Shown: positions 1 through 6,082, numbered from the stretch's first letter. The stretch: 7,520 nt of DNA from Oscillospiraceae bacterium (GCA_017381835.1 JAFOBK010000296.1:1-7520), one strand, 5' to 3'. A program made the numbers and translations. The notes: generated by a model not told the origin, from the sequence alone.

Positions 1-1
1 G

Positions 2-886
2 CGCTGGGAAAAGGCCAAACAGTATCCCATCACCGTCATGGACTTCGGCGCAGAGGAGATTGAGTTTTACACCCTGAATTATCCAAAGACCATCGGCATG
101 GACTGGGAAGTTGAGCAATCACTAAAGCCGGAACTGGATGCTGTGAGAGCCTGTATGCCGGACAGAATTCTCTTTCTGAATGCGTCGGAAGAAACCCTGC
201 GCCGGAATAAACAGAATGATTCCACCCGTCCCAGAAATTTCTTTGACTATTACTTACAGTACTTTCTGCCTCTGAAAAAGGCGTGGTTTATTGGCCGTCC
301 CGATGTGGATGTATTGGATGTGGAAAATCTCTCGCCAGAGGAAGTGGGGCAGCGGGTCAAAGTATGGGTGGAGCGTTGGCGGTCGGCAGAAATCTGGGAC
401 GCCTATTATGCTGACACCACGCTTGCGGGCCGGGATCTGGTTCGCGGTGAGCCAATACCAGAGGGGCTACATCACCTGGTTAGTGAGACTTTGGTGCGGC
501 ATACCGACGGCGATTATCTGTTGATGCAAAGAGACCCCCGGAAACCCAACTACGGCGGATACTTTGAAGCCACCGCTGGTGGCTCCGCACTGAAAGGCGA
601 AGATGCTTATTGCTGCGCCAAACGGGAACTGCGGGAGGAAACCGGCATCGTTAGAGGTACACTCACAAACATCGGTCGATTCGTATCTCACGATACAATC
701 TATGAAAACTTCCTCTGCGTTACCGATTGCGGCAAAAACTCTGTCACACTTCAGGAGGGAGAAACCGTATCCTACAAATGGATCAGCGAAGCAGAATTTA
801 TTGACTTCGTAAATTCCAATTCCATGATCGATGTGCAGTTTCGGCGCTACGAGCCGTATCTGAAGCAGATGGGATATGTCAAATGA
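2..886 (+). CDS. Nucleoside-kinase-like / Nudix hydrolase fusion protein, 5' partial
   Basis: The frame is open to the left edge, so the true start lies outside the window. The first in-frame ATG (38) has no convincing ribosome binding site and is probably internal. Counting from that Met, residues 178-204 hold a complete Nudix box G-x5-E-x7-REL-x-EE-x-G-I (G182, E188, R196, E197, E200, E201, G203), the Mg-binding site of enzymes that hydrolyse nucleoside diphosphates linked to another group. The roughly 115 residues before it look like the C-terminal half of a deoxynucleoside/nucleotide kinase: a strand 'RILFLNAS', then an Arg/Asp-rich lid-like stretch ending RPRNFF. The P-loop would lie upstream of the window. 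Seen: an intact Nudix box and the fusion. Inferred: a cytoplasmic nucleotide-metabolism or house-cleaning role with unknown substrate. The gene runs into a terminator shared with the convergent relaxase gene. It may be element cargo or a host gene next to the insertion. Confidence 0.8.
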   Translation, partial: RWEKAKQYPITVMDFGAEEIEFYTLNYPKTIGMDWEVEQSLKPELDAVRACMPDRILFLNASEETLRRNKQNDSTRPRNFFDYYLQYFLPLKKAWFIGRPDVDVLDVENLSPEEVGQRVKVWVERWRSAEIWDAYYADTTLAGRDLVRGEPIPEGLHHLVSETLVRHTDGDYLLMQRDPRKPNYGGYFEATAGGSALKGEDAYCCAKRELREETGIVRGTLTNIGRFVSHDTIYENFLCVTDCGKNSVTLQEGETVSYKWISEAEFIDFVNSNSMIDVQFRRYEPYLKQMGYVK

Positions 887-906
887 CGAGACAATCTGTA
901 GAAAAT

Positions 907-955
907 ATAAAATTCTGGGCAGCACCGTAGGTTTGGTGCTGCCCAGAAATTTTAT
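907..955. terminator. Bidirectional rho-independent terminator between convergent genes
   Basis: A perfect 14-bp GC-rich stem (913-926 with 935-948, or the equivalent pairing with base 947 bulged) has an 8-base loop at 927-934. It extends outward through A/T pairs 907-914 with 948-955. T-rich sequence follows the stem on both strands, so it can end the Nudix transcript (+) and the relaxase transcript (-). It overlaps the relaxase stop codon at 952-954. Confidence 0.88.
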
Positions 956-2643
956 CGATCCCGGTCTTTCTCTTTCTTGCGGAATGCGGTTTGCTCCTGC
1001 TGATGATTGCGAAGCCGTTCCCGGACAGAGCGGGGCTCTTCCTCTTGTTCATCCAGCATTTTGGAAACATCCTGTCTGGCTTCTGCCATAGTAAAGGGAC
1101 TGTACTGCGTATCATAAGCGGTTTGGATTCTGGAAACGGTGGAACGTTCCATACCCGGACGTAGTCCTAACCGTGCATCTGTAAGTTCATCTGCATCAAA
1201 TTCTGTTGCCTGCGCTTCCAGTTCCCGGTACTGCTGCAAAGCAGATTCCAATTCGGTAGCATATTTGCTTTCCTGCTCGTCCAGCTTTTTCAGCGCTACT
1301 TCCATGGATGCAATGTCTTTCTTCACATCACCCATGGCTGCATCGTCGGCGCAGTCCAGAGAACGCAGAAGCATTGCTTTCTCAGAGCGCAGTTCCTCAA
1401 TATCCTCTGCCAGGGTAGCGATCTGCTTCGCCAAATCCTGCCGTTTAGCAATATTCCACACCGGCACCGTCTTGCGCTCATCCAACAGCAGATTCCTCTG
1501 CTTGGTTTTGTCCTTTATCTGTTTTACCAGTTTCAGATAGCGTTCCAGTTCGGGTCGGAGGACACTCAATCGCTTGTTCATTTTGCTTTTACCGGTAGTA
1601 ATATGCAGAAGCTGATACCGGAAGATAATCATATTCTGTCGCAGTGTTTCCAACTTCTCTGCCATGGCAGGAAGCGTATTTTTCACAGCCTGCATCAGCT
1701 TTTTGACGGTGGTTTTCAGTTCCCGGAGCAGAGCATTGTCTGCCTTGATCTGCCGGTTGATCTCGCAGAGGTCAGCGACGATACCCTTCTTTTCCAGCGC
1801 ACGGGCAACGACACCCTCATGGATCGTCGGCTGTTCATCCAAACCTCGCTCTGCATGGCTGCGGTGGTCGATCCTTGCATCGGCTCCGGCCCGTTCCAAA
1901 TGGGCATTAGTAGTATCTGCCCATGCCTTGCGCCATGCAACGATTTGTTCGTCGCTGTTCCATCTTTCTGCGATGGGATTCTGTCTGCCGTACTTGGTGC
2001 TTTTGGGATGTTTGGACGCGCGGACAAATCCCTGCGCTTCAGCGGCAGAGAGCGTCATATACACCTTTTTCTTGCCGACCTTATATTGATACTGTTTCTC
2101 CCAGCCATCGGCTTGTGCCGCTTTGAACTCGGCAGCGGTGAACCCTCGTTCCTCATCATCCCGGACGCAGAGATATTCTTTTTCTGTCTTGTACTGCCAC
2201 TTACCCTGTTCATCCAACGGGCGCACCGTCAGCATGATATGGGCATGGGGATTGTGGCCGTCTGTATTGTGGATCGCCACATCGGCGCACATGCCCTCTA
2301 CTACAAAATTGTTTTGGATATATTCCGTCAGCAGTGCTATCCATTGATCTTTCCCAAGTTCAATGGGCAGCGCCACCACGAACTCTCTTGCCAGTCTGCT
2401 GTCTTTGGTTTTCTCATTCGCTTCTACCGCATTCCATAGCACGGCCCGGTCAGACCATTCCTGCGGCGCAAATTCCGGCAGGAATACCGCTTGCCAGACA
2501 AGTCCGGATTTCCGGGTGTAGTCGTGCTGGATGCCGTCGTAGTCATTGAGAATTTGGGAGCAGCTCATATAGGCCGCAGCAGCCACGGCGGATCGTCCTG
2601 CGCCCCGGCTGATGACTTTGGCTTCCAAATGATAGATTGCCAT
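952..2643 (-). CDS. MobA/MobL-family relaxase (mobilization nuclease)
   Basis: This 563-aa relaxase nicks one strand at oriT, stays joined to its 5' end through a tyrosine and leads it into the recipient. The N-terminal MobA/MobL domain (about 1-220) shows the family opening 'MAIYHLEAKVISRG' and the 'GRSAVAAAAY' segment with candidate catalytic Tyr25. A 'RLAREFVVALP' strand sits near 84-93, and the metal-binding histidine motif is 'HNTDGHNPHAHIMLTVR' (His125, His133, His135). Residues about 290-500 are charged, heptad-like and probably coiled coil, and the tail is very basic. The frame opens 22 codons further upstream (2709), but family homology begins at the Met at 2643. A ribosome binding site AAAGGA at 2656-2661 precedes that Met with a rather long 12-base gap. 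The gene lies directly downstream of the proposed oriT, as usual for such systems. No coupling protein or secretion gene is present, so transfer probably needs a helper element. All motifs look intact. Confidence 0.95.
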   Translation of the reverse strand: MAIYHLEAKVISRGAGRSAVAAAAYMSCSQILNDYDGIQHDYTRKSGLVWQAVFLPEFAPQEWSDRAVLWNAVEANEKTKDSRLAREFVVALPIELGKDQWIALLTEYIQNNFVVEGMCADVAIHNTDGHNPHAHIMLTVRPLDEQGKWQYKTEKEYLCVRDDEERGFTAAEFKAAQADGWEKQYQYKVGKKKVYMTLSAAEAQGFVRASKHPKSTKYGRQNPIAERWNSDEQIVAWRKAWADTTNAHLERAGADARIDHRSHAERGLDEQPTIHEGVVARALEKKGIVADLCEINRQIKADNALLRELKTTVKKLMQAVKNTLPAMAEKLETLRQNMIIFRYQLLHITTGKSKMNKRLSVLRPELERYLKLVKQIKDKTKQRNLLLDERKTVPVWNIAKRQDLAKQIATLAEDIEELRSEKAMLLRSLDCADDAAMGDVKKDIASMEVALKKLDEQESKYATELESALQQYRELEAQATEFDADELTDARLGLRPGMERSTVSRIQTAYDTQYSPFTMAEARQDVSKMLDEQEEEPRSVRERLRNHQQEQTAFRKKEKDRDR

Positions 2644-2674
2644 TTTTTGTACCAATCCTTTCGTAAAGTTTCTG

Positions 2675-2722
2675 TTTCTCTTTGTGAAAGAGAAAATGAC
2701 TATCAGCAATACTGATAGTCAT
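2675..2722 (-). promoter_or_regulatory. Tandem hairpins in the relaxase leader (attenuator-like)
   Basis: Two perfect inverted repeats abut. The first is 11 bp (2696-2706 with 2712-2722, loop 2707-2711). The second is 9 bp (2675-2683 with 2687-2695, 3-base loop). On the relaxase transcript the first hairpin is followed at once by a U-rich run (2687-2696), as in an intrinsic terminator. That U-run is also the first arm of the second hairpin, which ends 13 bases before the AAAGGA ribosome binding site. This arrangement suggests attenuation or binding of a regulatory protein such as the relaxase itself. The function is inferred; the pairing is directly visible. Confidence 0.5.
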
Positions 2723-2730
2723 AGCCGCAG

Positions 2731-2868
2731 ACAAAGCTGCCGGTGGCAGGTTTGTGCGGGCAGTTGGTGGAATAGCGTCGGTTGAAGCGACGGTATTCTG
2801 TGAGCGTTTACCGCACACCAACTGCGTGGACAATGACAGCAGATCCGCTTAAGATGTGGCATTGTCCA
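2731..2868. repeat. Cluster of inverted repeats between oriT core and relaxase gene
   Basis: Four structures occur in series. The first is an 11-bp stem 2731-2741/2745-2755 with one G/G mismatch (2736/2750). The second is a 10-bp perfect arm pair 2760-2769/2816-2825. Enclosed by it is the third, an 11-bp stem 2770-2780/2788-2798 with one G/G mismatch (2774/2794). The fourth is a 9-bp perfect pair 2827-2835/2860-2868. There is no credible gene in this stretch. Such density is typical of transfer origins, where relaxase and accessory proteins bind, but it could also act as structured leader RNA for the relaxase gene. Confidence 0.6.
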
Positions 2869-2903
2869 TCAGGCTTCCGCAGAAGCCGCATCCCCCTCGG
2901 AGA

Positions 2904-2967
2904 GCGCACGATTTCCAACGGAAATACCACCGCCCCACCAGGGTGGTGAGTAAGTGCGCCCTTCGGG
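2904..2967 (+). other. oriT: Origin of transfer (oriT) with IncQ/RSF1010-type nic core
   Basis: Positions 2951-2962 read TAAGTGCGCCCT, which I recognise from memory as the nic-region core of RSF1010/R1162-type oriTs. There the relaxase cuts between G and C, which here would fall between 2958 and 2959 on the plus strand. As in R1162, an inverted repeat lies just 5' of the core: 2926-2931 pairs with 2942-2947 across a 10-base spacer. A further 6-bp hairpin sits at 2911-2916/2920-2925. An inverted copy of the central hexamer (GCGCAC, 2904-2909) lies 44 bases upstream. A MobA/MobL relaxase gene about 300 bases away supports the call. The exact cut site and strand are inferred from the RSF1010 model. 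Confidence 0.8.
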
Positions 2968-3000
2968 ATAAAAAAGAAGCGCCCCGGTTTCCCAGAGCGC
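2968..3000 (-). terminator. Rho-independent terminator after the DUF3847 gene
   Basis: Read on the minus strand, a 9-bp stem (2992-3000 with 2979-2987, two G-U pairs) closes on a GAAA tetraloop. It is followed by TTCTTTTTTAT (2968-2978). It lies 6 bases past the DUF3847 stop codon and insulates the oriT region from the upstream minus-strand genes. Confidence 0.82.
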
Positions 3001-3006
3001 ATAAAA

Positions 3007-3213
3007 TCATCGTACTGCTTTGAATGCTTCCCATAAAAATTCCTCCAACTGTTCCAATGTCATCCGGGTCGTCTGCGGTAATGCTTTCTCCAAAATCGCA
3101 CCCTCCTGGATCAGCCGCCGTGTCCGGGTCTTTCGTTCATTTGCCCGATCTCTGGCCTGTGCTTCCTCCAAGCGGTGCTTTGCTTGAAGTAATTTATTTT
3201 CTGTTTCAGTCAT
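3007..3213 (-). CDS. DUF3847-family small protein
   Basis: This is a 68-aa charged, mostly helical protein with the N-terminal pattern 'KLLQAKHRLEEAQARDRANERKTRTRRLIQEGAI' condensed to an amphipathic Arg/Glu-rich helix (about 3-35). A short second helix follows (52-66). The shape and motif match DUF3847 proteins, small companions of relaxases on Firmicutes and Bacteroidetes mobile elements with no known function. The start chosen is Met at 3213, preceded by AAAGGA at 3219-3224 with 5-base spacing. The frame opens 19 codons earlier, but that part overlaps the recombinase terminator and is not family-like. The gene sits between the recombinase and oriT. A nucleic-acid or relaxase accessory role is plausible but unproven. 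Confidence 0.8.
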   Translation of the reverse strand: MTETENKLLQAKHRLEEAQARDRANERKTRTRRLIQEGAILEKALPQTTRMTLEQLEEFLWEAFKAVR

Positions 3214-3246
3214 AGAAATCCTTTCTGCCGTTTGTGGCATAGATGC

Positions 3247-3278
3247 AAAAAGCGGCCCGTGATTTCTCACGAGCCGCT
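3247..3278 (-). terminator. Rho-independent terminator after the recombinase gene
   Basis: On the minus strand a stem of 6 + 5 bp with one mismatch (3273-3278/3251-3256 and 3267-3271/3258-3262) has a GAAA loop. It runs into five T's (3247-3251). It begins 11 bases after the recombinase stop codon and stands before the DUF3847 gene, so that gene depends on read-through or on a promoter I could not see. Confidence 0.8.
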
Positions 3279-3289
3279 ATAAAGCATAT

Positions 3290-5134
3290 TCATGTTGTTG
3301 CTTCTTCTGGGGTATTCTTCGTTTGAGCTTCCGTCACCTTGGCTGCTTCCCGGCGCTGCTTCTGCCGTTCTCTCTGCCGTCTGCCTTTTTCCCGGTTGTA
3401 AGCTCTGCGCTGCTGTTCTTTCTCCATGGCTTCCAGTTCCTCCGGTGTGGGTTCCGGCATGGGAACATCAAATTTGCCGATGAATTTCAGATAGATTTCC
3501 ACTTCCTGCACACGCTCACCGCTGGATTTGTCCGGAGCATGGACGATGATCTTATCGATGAATTCGTAGATCATAGGCGTAGTCAGCTGCTCAAAGTCTG
3601 TGTACTTCTTTGCCAGAGTAAGGAATTGTTCCACACGATCAGAGTCCGCTTCAAAGGTACTGAGCTTTTCTTCATCGGAGGAAATGATGCCCTCTAACTC
3701 CGCTTGCTCCCGCTCGTAATCCGCACAGAGAAGTTCAAATCGCTTTTCTGCCAGCTTTCCGGTGGCATAAGATTCGTACAGTTTCTTGATTAGCACATCA
3801 AGTTCAGCATAGCGCTTTCTGGCCTTGCTGATTTTTCGCTTCAGTTCCTTGGCAGATTCTTTCTGCTTGACCTCAGATGCTTCCCGTACTTTCTGAATGA
3901 ATTCTTCCTCGTTGCTGATAGCATAGGTGCTGACCAGCTTAATGGTATCCAGAATCAATGCCCGGACAGCTCGGGTAGAAATATAGTGACTTCTGCATTT
4001 TCTATCCGTGTGCTGAGCGGACGATGTGTAGCTGGCACAATCGTAATTATCATAAGGGTACAGACCGGTGATAGGATCAATCTCATATCGCTTGGTATGC
4101 GCCTGATGCATACCCTTGTGGTTGTACATTTTTGCGCCGCAGTCGGCACAGTACATCAGCCCGGTCAAGGGATTGGCGATACCGGTGGAATCGGTACGCT
4201 TTTTTGTCTGCTTTGCTTTTTGAGCCAGCTTCCAGGTTCCCTCATCGACGATGGCTTCGTGGGTATTCTCAAAGATCAGCCATTCTTCCGGTGGACGCTG
4301 AATGAACCGCTTGTCCTTATAGGATTCCTTGTAATTGCGGAAGTTGACCGTGTGGCCCATATATTCCGGTTTTGCAAGCATATCCCGAACTGTACTGCCA
4401 CGCCAGTCATAGGGTCTGGACATATCGGCATCATTCTTCCGTGTACCTTGGCCCCTTTTGGCAAGATACACTGAAGGTCGTTCCACCTTATCCTCCCGGA
4501 GAATTCTGGCAATAGCATCGTAGCCATGTCCGTGAATGCTGAGTTGGAATATCCGCTTCACAACTGCCGCCGCTTCTTCATCGATAATCCAGTGGAAATG
4601 ATCCTCCGGGTCTTTCTTGTATCCGTAGATGGCATGGTTGGTGGTAGGTTTACCGGATTTTCCCCGTGCCTGGATCGCTGCGATCTGCTTGCGGCTGCAA
4701 TCTCTCAAATACCATTCGTTCATGATATTCAGAAACGGTGCAAACTCGCTGGTACTCTTATCAAGGCTGTCCACGCCGTTGCTGATAGCAATAAAACGGA
4801 CACCCTTTTCTCGAAACAGCACTTCCGTGTAAAAGCCGGTCTGCAAATAATCTCTGCCAATTCGGGACATATCCTTCACCAGCACAGTGCCGACCTTACC
4901 AGCTTCAATATCTGCCAGCAGCTTTTTCCAACTGGGTCGGTCAAAGTTGCCACCGGAGTAACCATCATCCGTATAATGGACACAGTTTTTGAAGCCGTGC
5001 TGGGCGGCATATTCCTCCAACATTTTTTTCTGATTGATGATGGAGTTGCTGTCGCCCGCCAATTCGTCATCACGGGAGAGCCGCTCATATAAAGCGGTGT
5101 CCTTTTCATTTACTTCCGTCTGCCTGTTGCTCAT
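3290..5134 (-). CDS. Large serine recombinase (TnpX/TndX-like site-specific integrase)
   Basis: This 614-aa enzyme cuts and rejoins DNA through a serine-phosphodiester link to integrate and excise the element. The resolvase catalytic domain is about 12-160, with Ser20 in 'YERLSRDDE', 'DGYSGGNFDRPSW' (58-69) and 'DMSRIGRDY' (88-96). The recombinase DNA-binding domain follows (about 165-300; 'AIYGYKKD', 'RGSTVRDMLAKPEYMG'). A zinc ribbon has C329-x2-C332, C366 and C380, then a coiled-coil region (about 410-500), a DUF4368-like stretch (about 515-555) and a Lys/Arg-rich tail. Length and order fit full-length TnpX-type recombinases. The start at 5134 has AAAGGAG at 5142-5148, 7 bases away, overlapping the tnpW stop codon, so translation is probably coupled. 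It appears intact and active. Target site and att sites cannot be seen here. Confidence 0.95.
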   Translation of the reverse strand: MSNRQTEVNEKDTALYERLSRDDELAGDSNSIINQKKMLEEYAAQHGFKNCVHYTDDGYSGGNFDRPSWKKLLADIEAGKVGTVLVKDMSRIGRDYLQTGFYTEVLFREKGVRFIAISNGVDSLDKSTSEFAPFLNIMNEWYLRDCSRKQIAAIQARGKSGKPTTNHAIYGYKKDPEDHFHWIIDEEAAAVVKRIFQLSIHGHGYDAIARILREDKVERPSVYLAKRGQGTRKNDADMSRPYDWRGSTVRDMLAKPEYMGHTVNFRNYKESYKDKRFIQRPPEEWLIFENTHEAIVDEGTWKLAQKAKQTKKRTDSTGIANPLTGLMYCADCGAKMYNHKGMHQAHTKRYEIDPITGLYPYDNYDCASYTSSAQHTDRKCRSHYISTRAVRALILDTIKLVSTYAISNEEEFIQKVREASEVKQKESAKELKRKISKARKRYAELDVLIKKLYESYATGKLAEKRFELLCADYEREQAELEGIISSDEEKLSTFEADSDRVEQFLTLAKKYTDFEQLTTPMIYEFIDKIIVHAPDKSSGERVQEVEIYLKFIGKFDVPMPEPTPEELEAMEKEQQRRAYNREKGRRQRERQKQRREAAKVTEAQTKNTPEEATT

Positions 5135-5147
5135 AAGAAAGCTCCTT

Positions 5148-5351
5148 TCAGGCTGGACGGCTCATTTGTGGCACCTCCATTGTACCACATTCCGAGCCGT
5201 TTGTGTCAGCCTCATTGCAAATAATTCGTAAAATTTTATCTTCCAGGGTTTCCTGTTCGGTATCGCTGAAATATACCTTCACCTTGTAGGTGGTTGTTCC
5301 GATTCGTCGGGTCATATAGCGAAAATCGTTATTCGCTTCTTCGTTGGTCAT
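5148..5351 (-). CDS. tnpW: TnpW-family transposon-encoded protein
   Basis: This 67-aa protein has the TnpW signature 'MTRRIGTTTYKVKVYFSDTEQETLEDKILRIICNE' (residues 13-47), recognised by its R-x-IG-T-TY-V-x-V-x-FS and E-T-ED-KILR-I positions. TnpW-type proteins accompany TnpX-like recombinases on Clostridium elements; their role is not settled. The strong ribosome binding site AGGAGG (5364-5369) lies 12 bases from the ATG at 5351 but only 6 from an in-frame TTG at 5355-5357, which may be the real start (69 aa). The frame opens further at 5402 without a good binding site. The stop codon overlaps the recombinase ribosome binding site, so the two are one translational unit. Confidence 0.85.
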   Translation of the reverse strand: MTNEEANNDFRYMTRRIGTTTYKVKVYFSDTEQETLEDKILRIICNEADTNGSECGTMEVPQMSRPA

Positions 5352-5402
5352 AGGCAAATATATCCTCCTGTTGTGAGATCCAAATTCATATTCCGTAATC
5401 AT

Positions 5403-5440
5403 TCATTTTGCTGCCCTTGTAACGGGCATAAGGGCAAAAT
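5403..5440 (-). promoter_or_regulatory. Leader hairpin upstream of tnpW, with possible 8-codon peptide
   Basis: A 6 + 7 bp hairpin (5405-5410/5435-5440 and 5414-5420/5428-5434, 3-base bulge 5411-5413) lies in the tnpW leader. On the minus strand it contains an ATG at 5427-5429 opening an 8-codon frame (MPVTRAAK, stop 5403-5405). I see no good ribosome binding site for it, so the peptide is doubtful. The structure itself may be a regulatory or stabilising element. Confidence 0.35.
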
Positions 5441-5472
5441 CCGTGTCTTGAGTACAAATACACCAGAGATAT

Positions 5473-5518
5473 GAAAACAGCCCCGAAAAGTCATTGCGCT
5501 GCAATGCTTTTTCGGGGC
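5473..5518 (-). terminator. Rho-independent terminator after the Cys-rich VLP gene
   Basis: A 10-bp stem (5480-5489/5509-5518) continues through a small internal loop into a 6-bp stem (5492-5497/5501-5506) with a 3-base loop. On the minus strand it is followed by TGTTTTC. It begins 7 bases past the Cys-rich VLP stop codon. The T-run is short, so partial read-through into tnpW and the recombinase is possible. Confidence 0.75.
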
Positions 5519-5525
5519 ATAATCG

Positions 5526-5894
5526 TTACATATCCATCTTCTTTTTCCGGTGCTTTCGTACCCTGGCTGCTGTCTGCTCCCGGCTGGCTGCATCAGCACA
5601 ATTTTTGGAGCAGTACACCTTGCGCCCATCAACCGGAAAAGGCTTTCCGCAATACTTGCAGCGCTTGGTGGGCAGCGGCTGAAAGGCGGCAGACAGTTCC
5701 GGATCGTTGGGCAGAACGGACTCCCGGAAGTAGCTGCACATGGCACTGTGGGTGTAGCAGATGTTCAGCATCGGACACTCACAGTCCAGCGGCAGGCATC
5801 CGTATTCCTTGTCGTAGTTGGCACACTTGGCTGTGACCAGCTTTCTGATGGAGCGGATTTCCTTCGGGGTCAGTTCTCTCTGGGGTTTCATCAT
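5526..5894 (-). CDS. Cysteine-rich VLP domain protein (Cys_rich_VLP)
   Basis: This 122-aa protein matches the Cys-rich VLP family of Firmicutes mobile elements: an opening 'ELTPKEIRSIRKLV' (7-20) and cysteines at 24, 33, 38, 40, 46 and 53. The name-giving 'VLPNDPEL' (60-67) follows, then a second zinc-knuckle-like group C79-x2-C82 and C95-x3-C99. The tail is very basic (RVRKHRKKK). It probably binds zinc and perhaps DNA; its function is unknown. Three Met codons lie close together. The ribosome binding site AAAGGAGG (5903-5910) is only 2 bases from the ATG at 5900 but 8 from the ATG at 5894, so I chose 5894. It is transcribed from the divergent region toward tnpW and the recombinase. Confidence 0.85.
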   Translation of the reverse strand: MMKPQRELTPKEIRSIRKLVTAKCANYDKEYGCLPLDCECPMLNICYTHSAMCSYFRESVLPNDPELSAAFQPLPTKRCKYCGKPFPVDGRKVYCSKNCADAASREQTAARVRKHRKKKMDM

Positions 5895-5902
5895 AGGCAT
5901 TT

Positions 5903-5910
5903 CCTCCTTT
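5903..5910 (-). promoter_or_regulatory. Ribosome binding site deciding the Cys-rich VLP start
   Basis: AAAGGAGG on the minus strand is a near-perfect Shine-Dalgarno sequence. Its distance of 2, 8 or 11 bases to the three candidate ATGs (5900, 5894, 5891) favours 5894. Confidence 0.7.
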
Positions 5911-5919
5911 CTGTAAGAT

Positions 5920-5956
5920 AGAAGTAATCTGAAAACTGCGTTTTCAGATTACTTCC
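5920..5956. repeat. 16-bp perfect inverted repeat in the divergent intergenic region
   Basis: Positions 5921-5936 are exactly complementary to 5940-5955 with a 3-base centre (5937-5939). No T-run follows on either strand, so it is not a normal terminator. It lies just upstream of the Cys-rich VLP ribosome binding site and just downstream of a weak minus-strand -10-like hexamer (TATAAG, 5960-5965). It could be an operator or a 5'-end mRNA hairpin. Confidence 0.75.
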
Positions 5957-6020
5957 TCACTTATAGGAGAAAAAGGGTATGTAAAACGGAACTGTTTTGA
6001 AAATTTATTTTCGAATTTTA

Positions 6021-6058
6021 CAGAATATTCTTCAAAATATTCTGCGATATGCTAAAAT
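6021..6058 (+). promoter_or_regulatory. Extended -10 promoter with overlapping operator-like inverted repeat
   Basis: TATGCTAAAAT at 6048-6058 is a good extended -10 element (TG at 6050-6051, hexamer 6053-6058), 24 bases before the ATG at 6083. The -35 position is weak (TTCAAA 6031-6036, 16-base spacing). It sits inside a perfect 9-bp inverted repeat, 6021-6029/6036-6044. A protein bound to this repeat would cover the -35 region, so repression or activation here is likely. Confidence 0.6.
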
Positions 6059-6082
6059 GAACAACAGAAGGGTGGTGAAGTC

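Noticed and set aside
887..951. Possible element end (att site) between the Nudix and relaxase genes
   Set aside because: The stretch is fully explained by the bidirectional terminator, and no matching repeat near the other end was seen; the far end may be outside the window.
1603..2439. 278-codon plus-strand frame inside the relaxase gene
   Set aside because: It is antisense to the conserved relaxase domain; its length is explained by the codon bias of the true gene.
2644..2709. N-terminal extension of the relaxase frame to the Met at 2709
   Set aside because: These 22 codons run through the leader hairpins, and the family N-terminus begins exactly at the Met at 2643, which has an AAAGGA site upstream.
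2543..2833. 96-codon minus-strand frame over the relaxase start
   Set aside because: It overlaps the relaxase coding start in another frame and crosses the inverted repeats, with no protein-like composition.
2808..3002. 64-codon minus-strand frame across the oriT region
   Set aside because: It overlaps the oriT core and the DUF3847 terminator, has no ribosome binding site and resembles no family; it is a chance open frame.
2644..3006. CRISPR-like array
   Set aside because: The repeats are different inverted pairs, not a regularly spaced direct repeat.
5399..5746. 115-codon minus-strand frame
   Set aside because: It overlaps the Cys-rich VLP gene in another frame and passes through its terminator; there is no family match.
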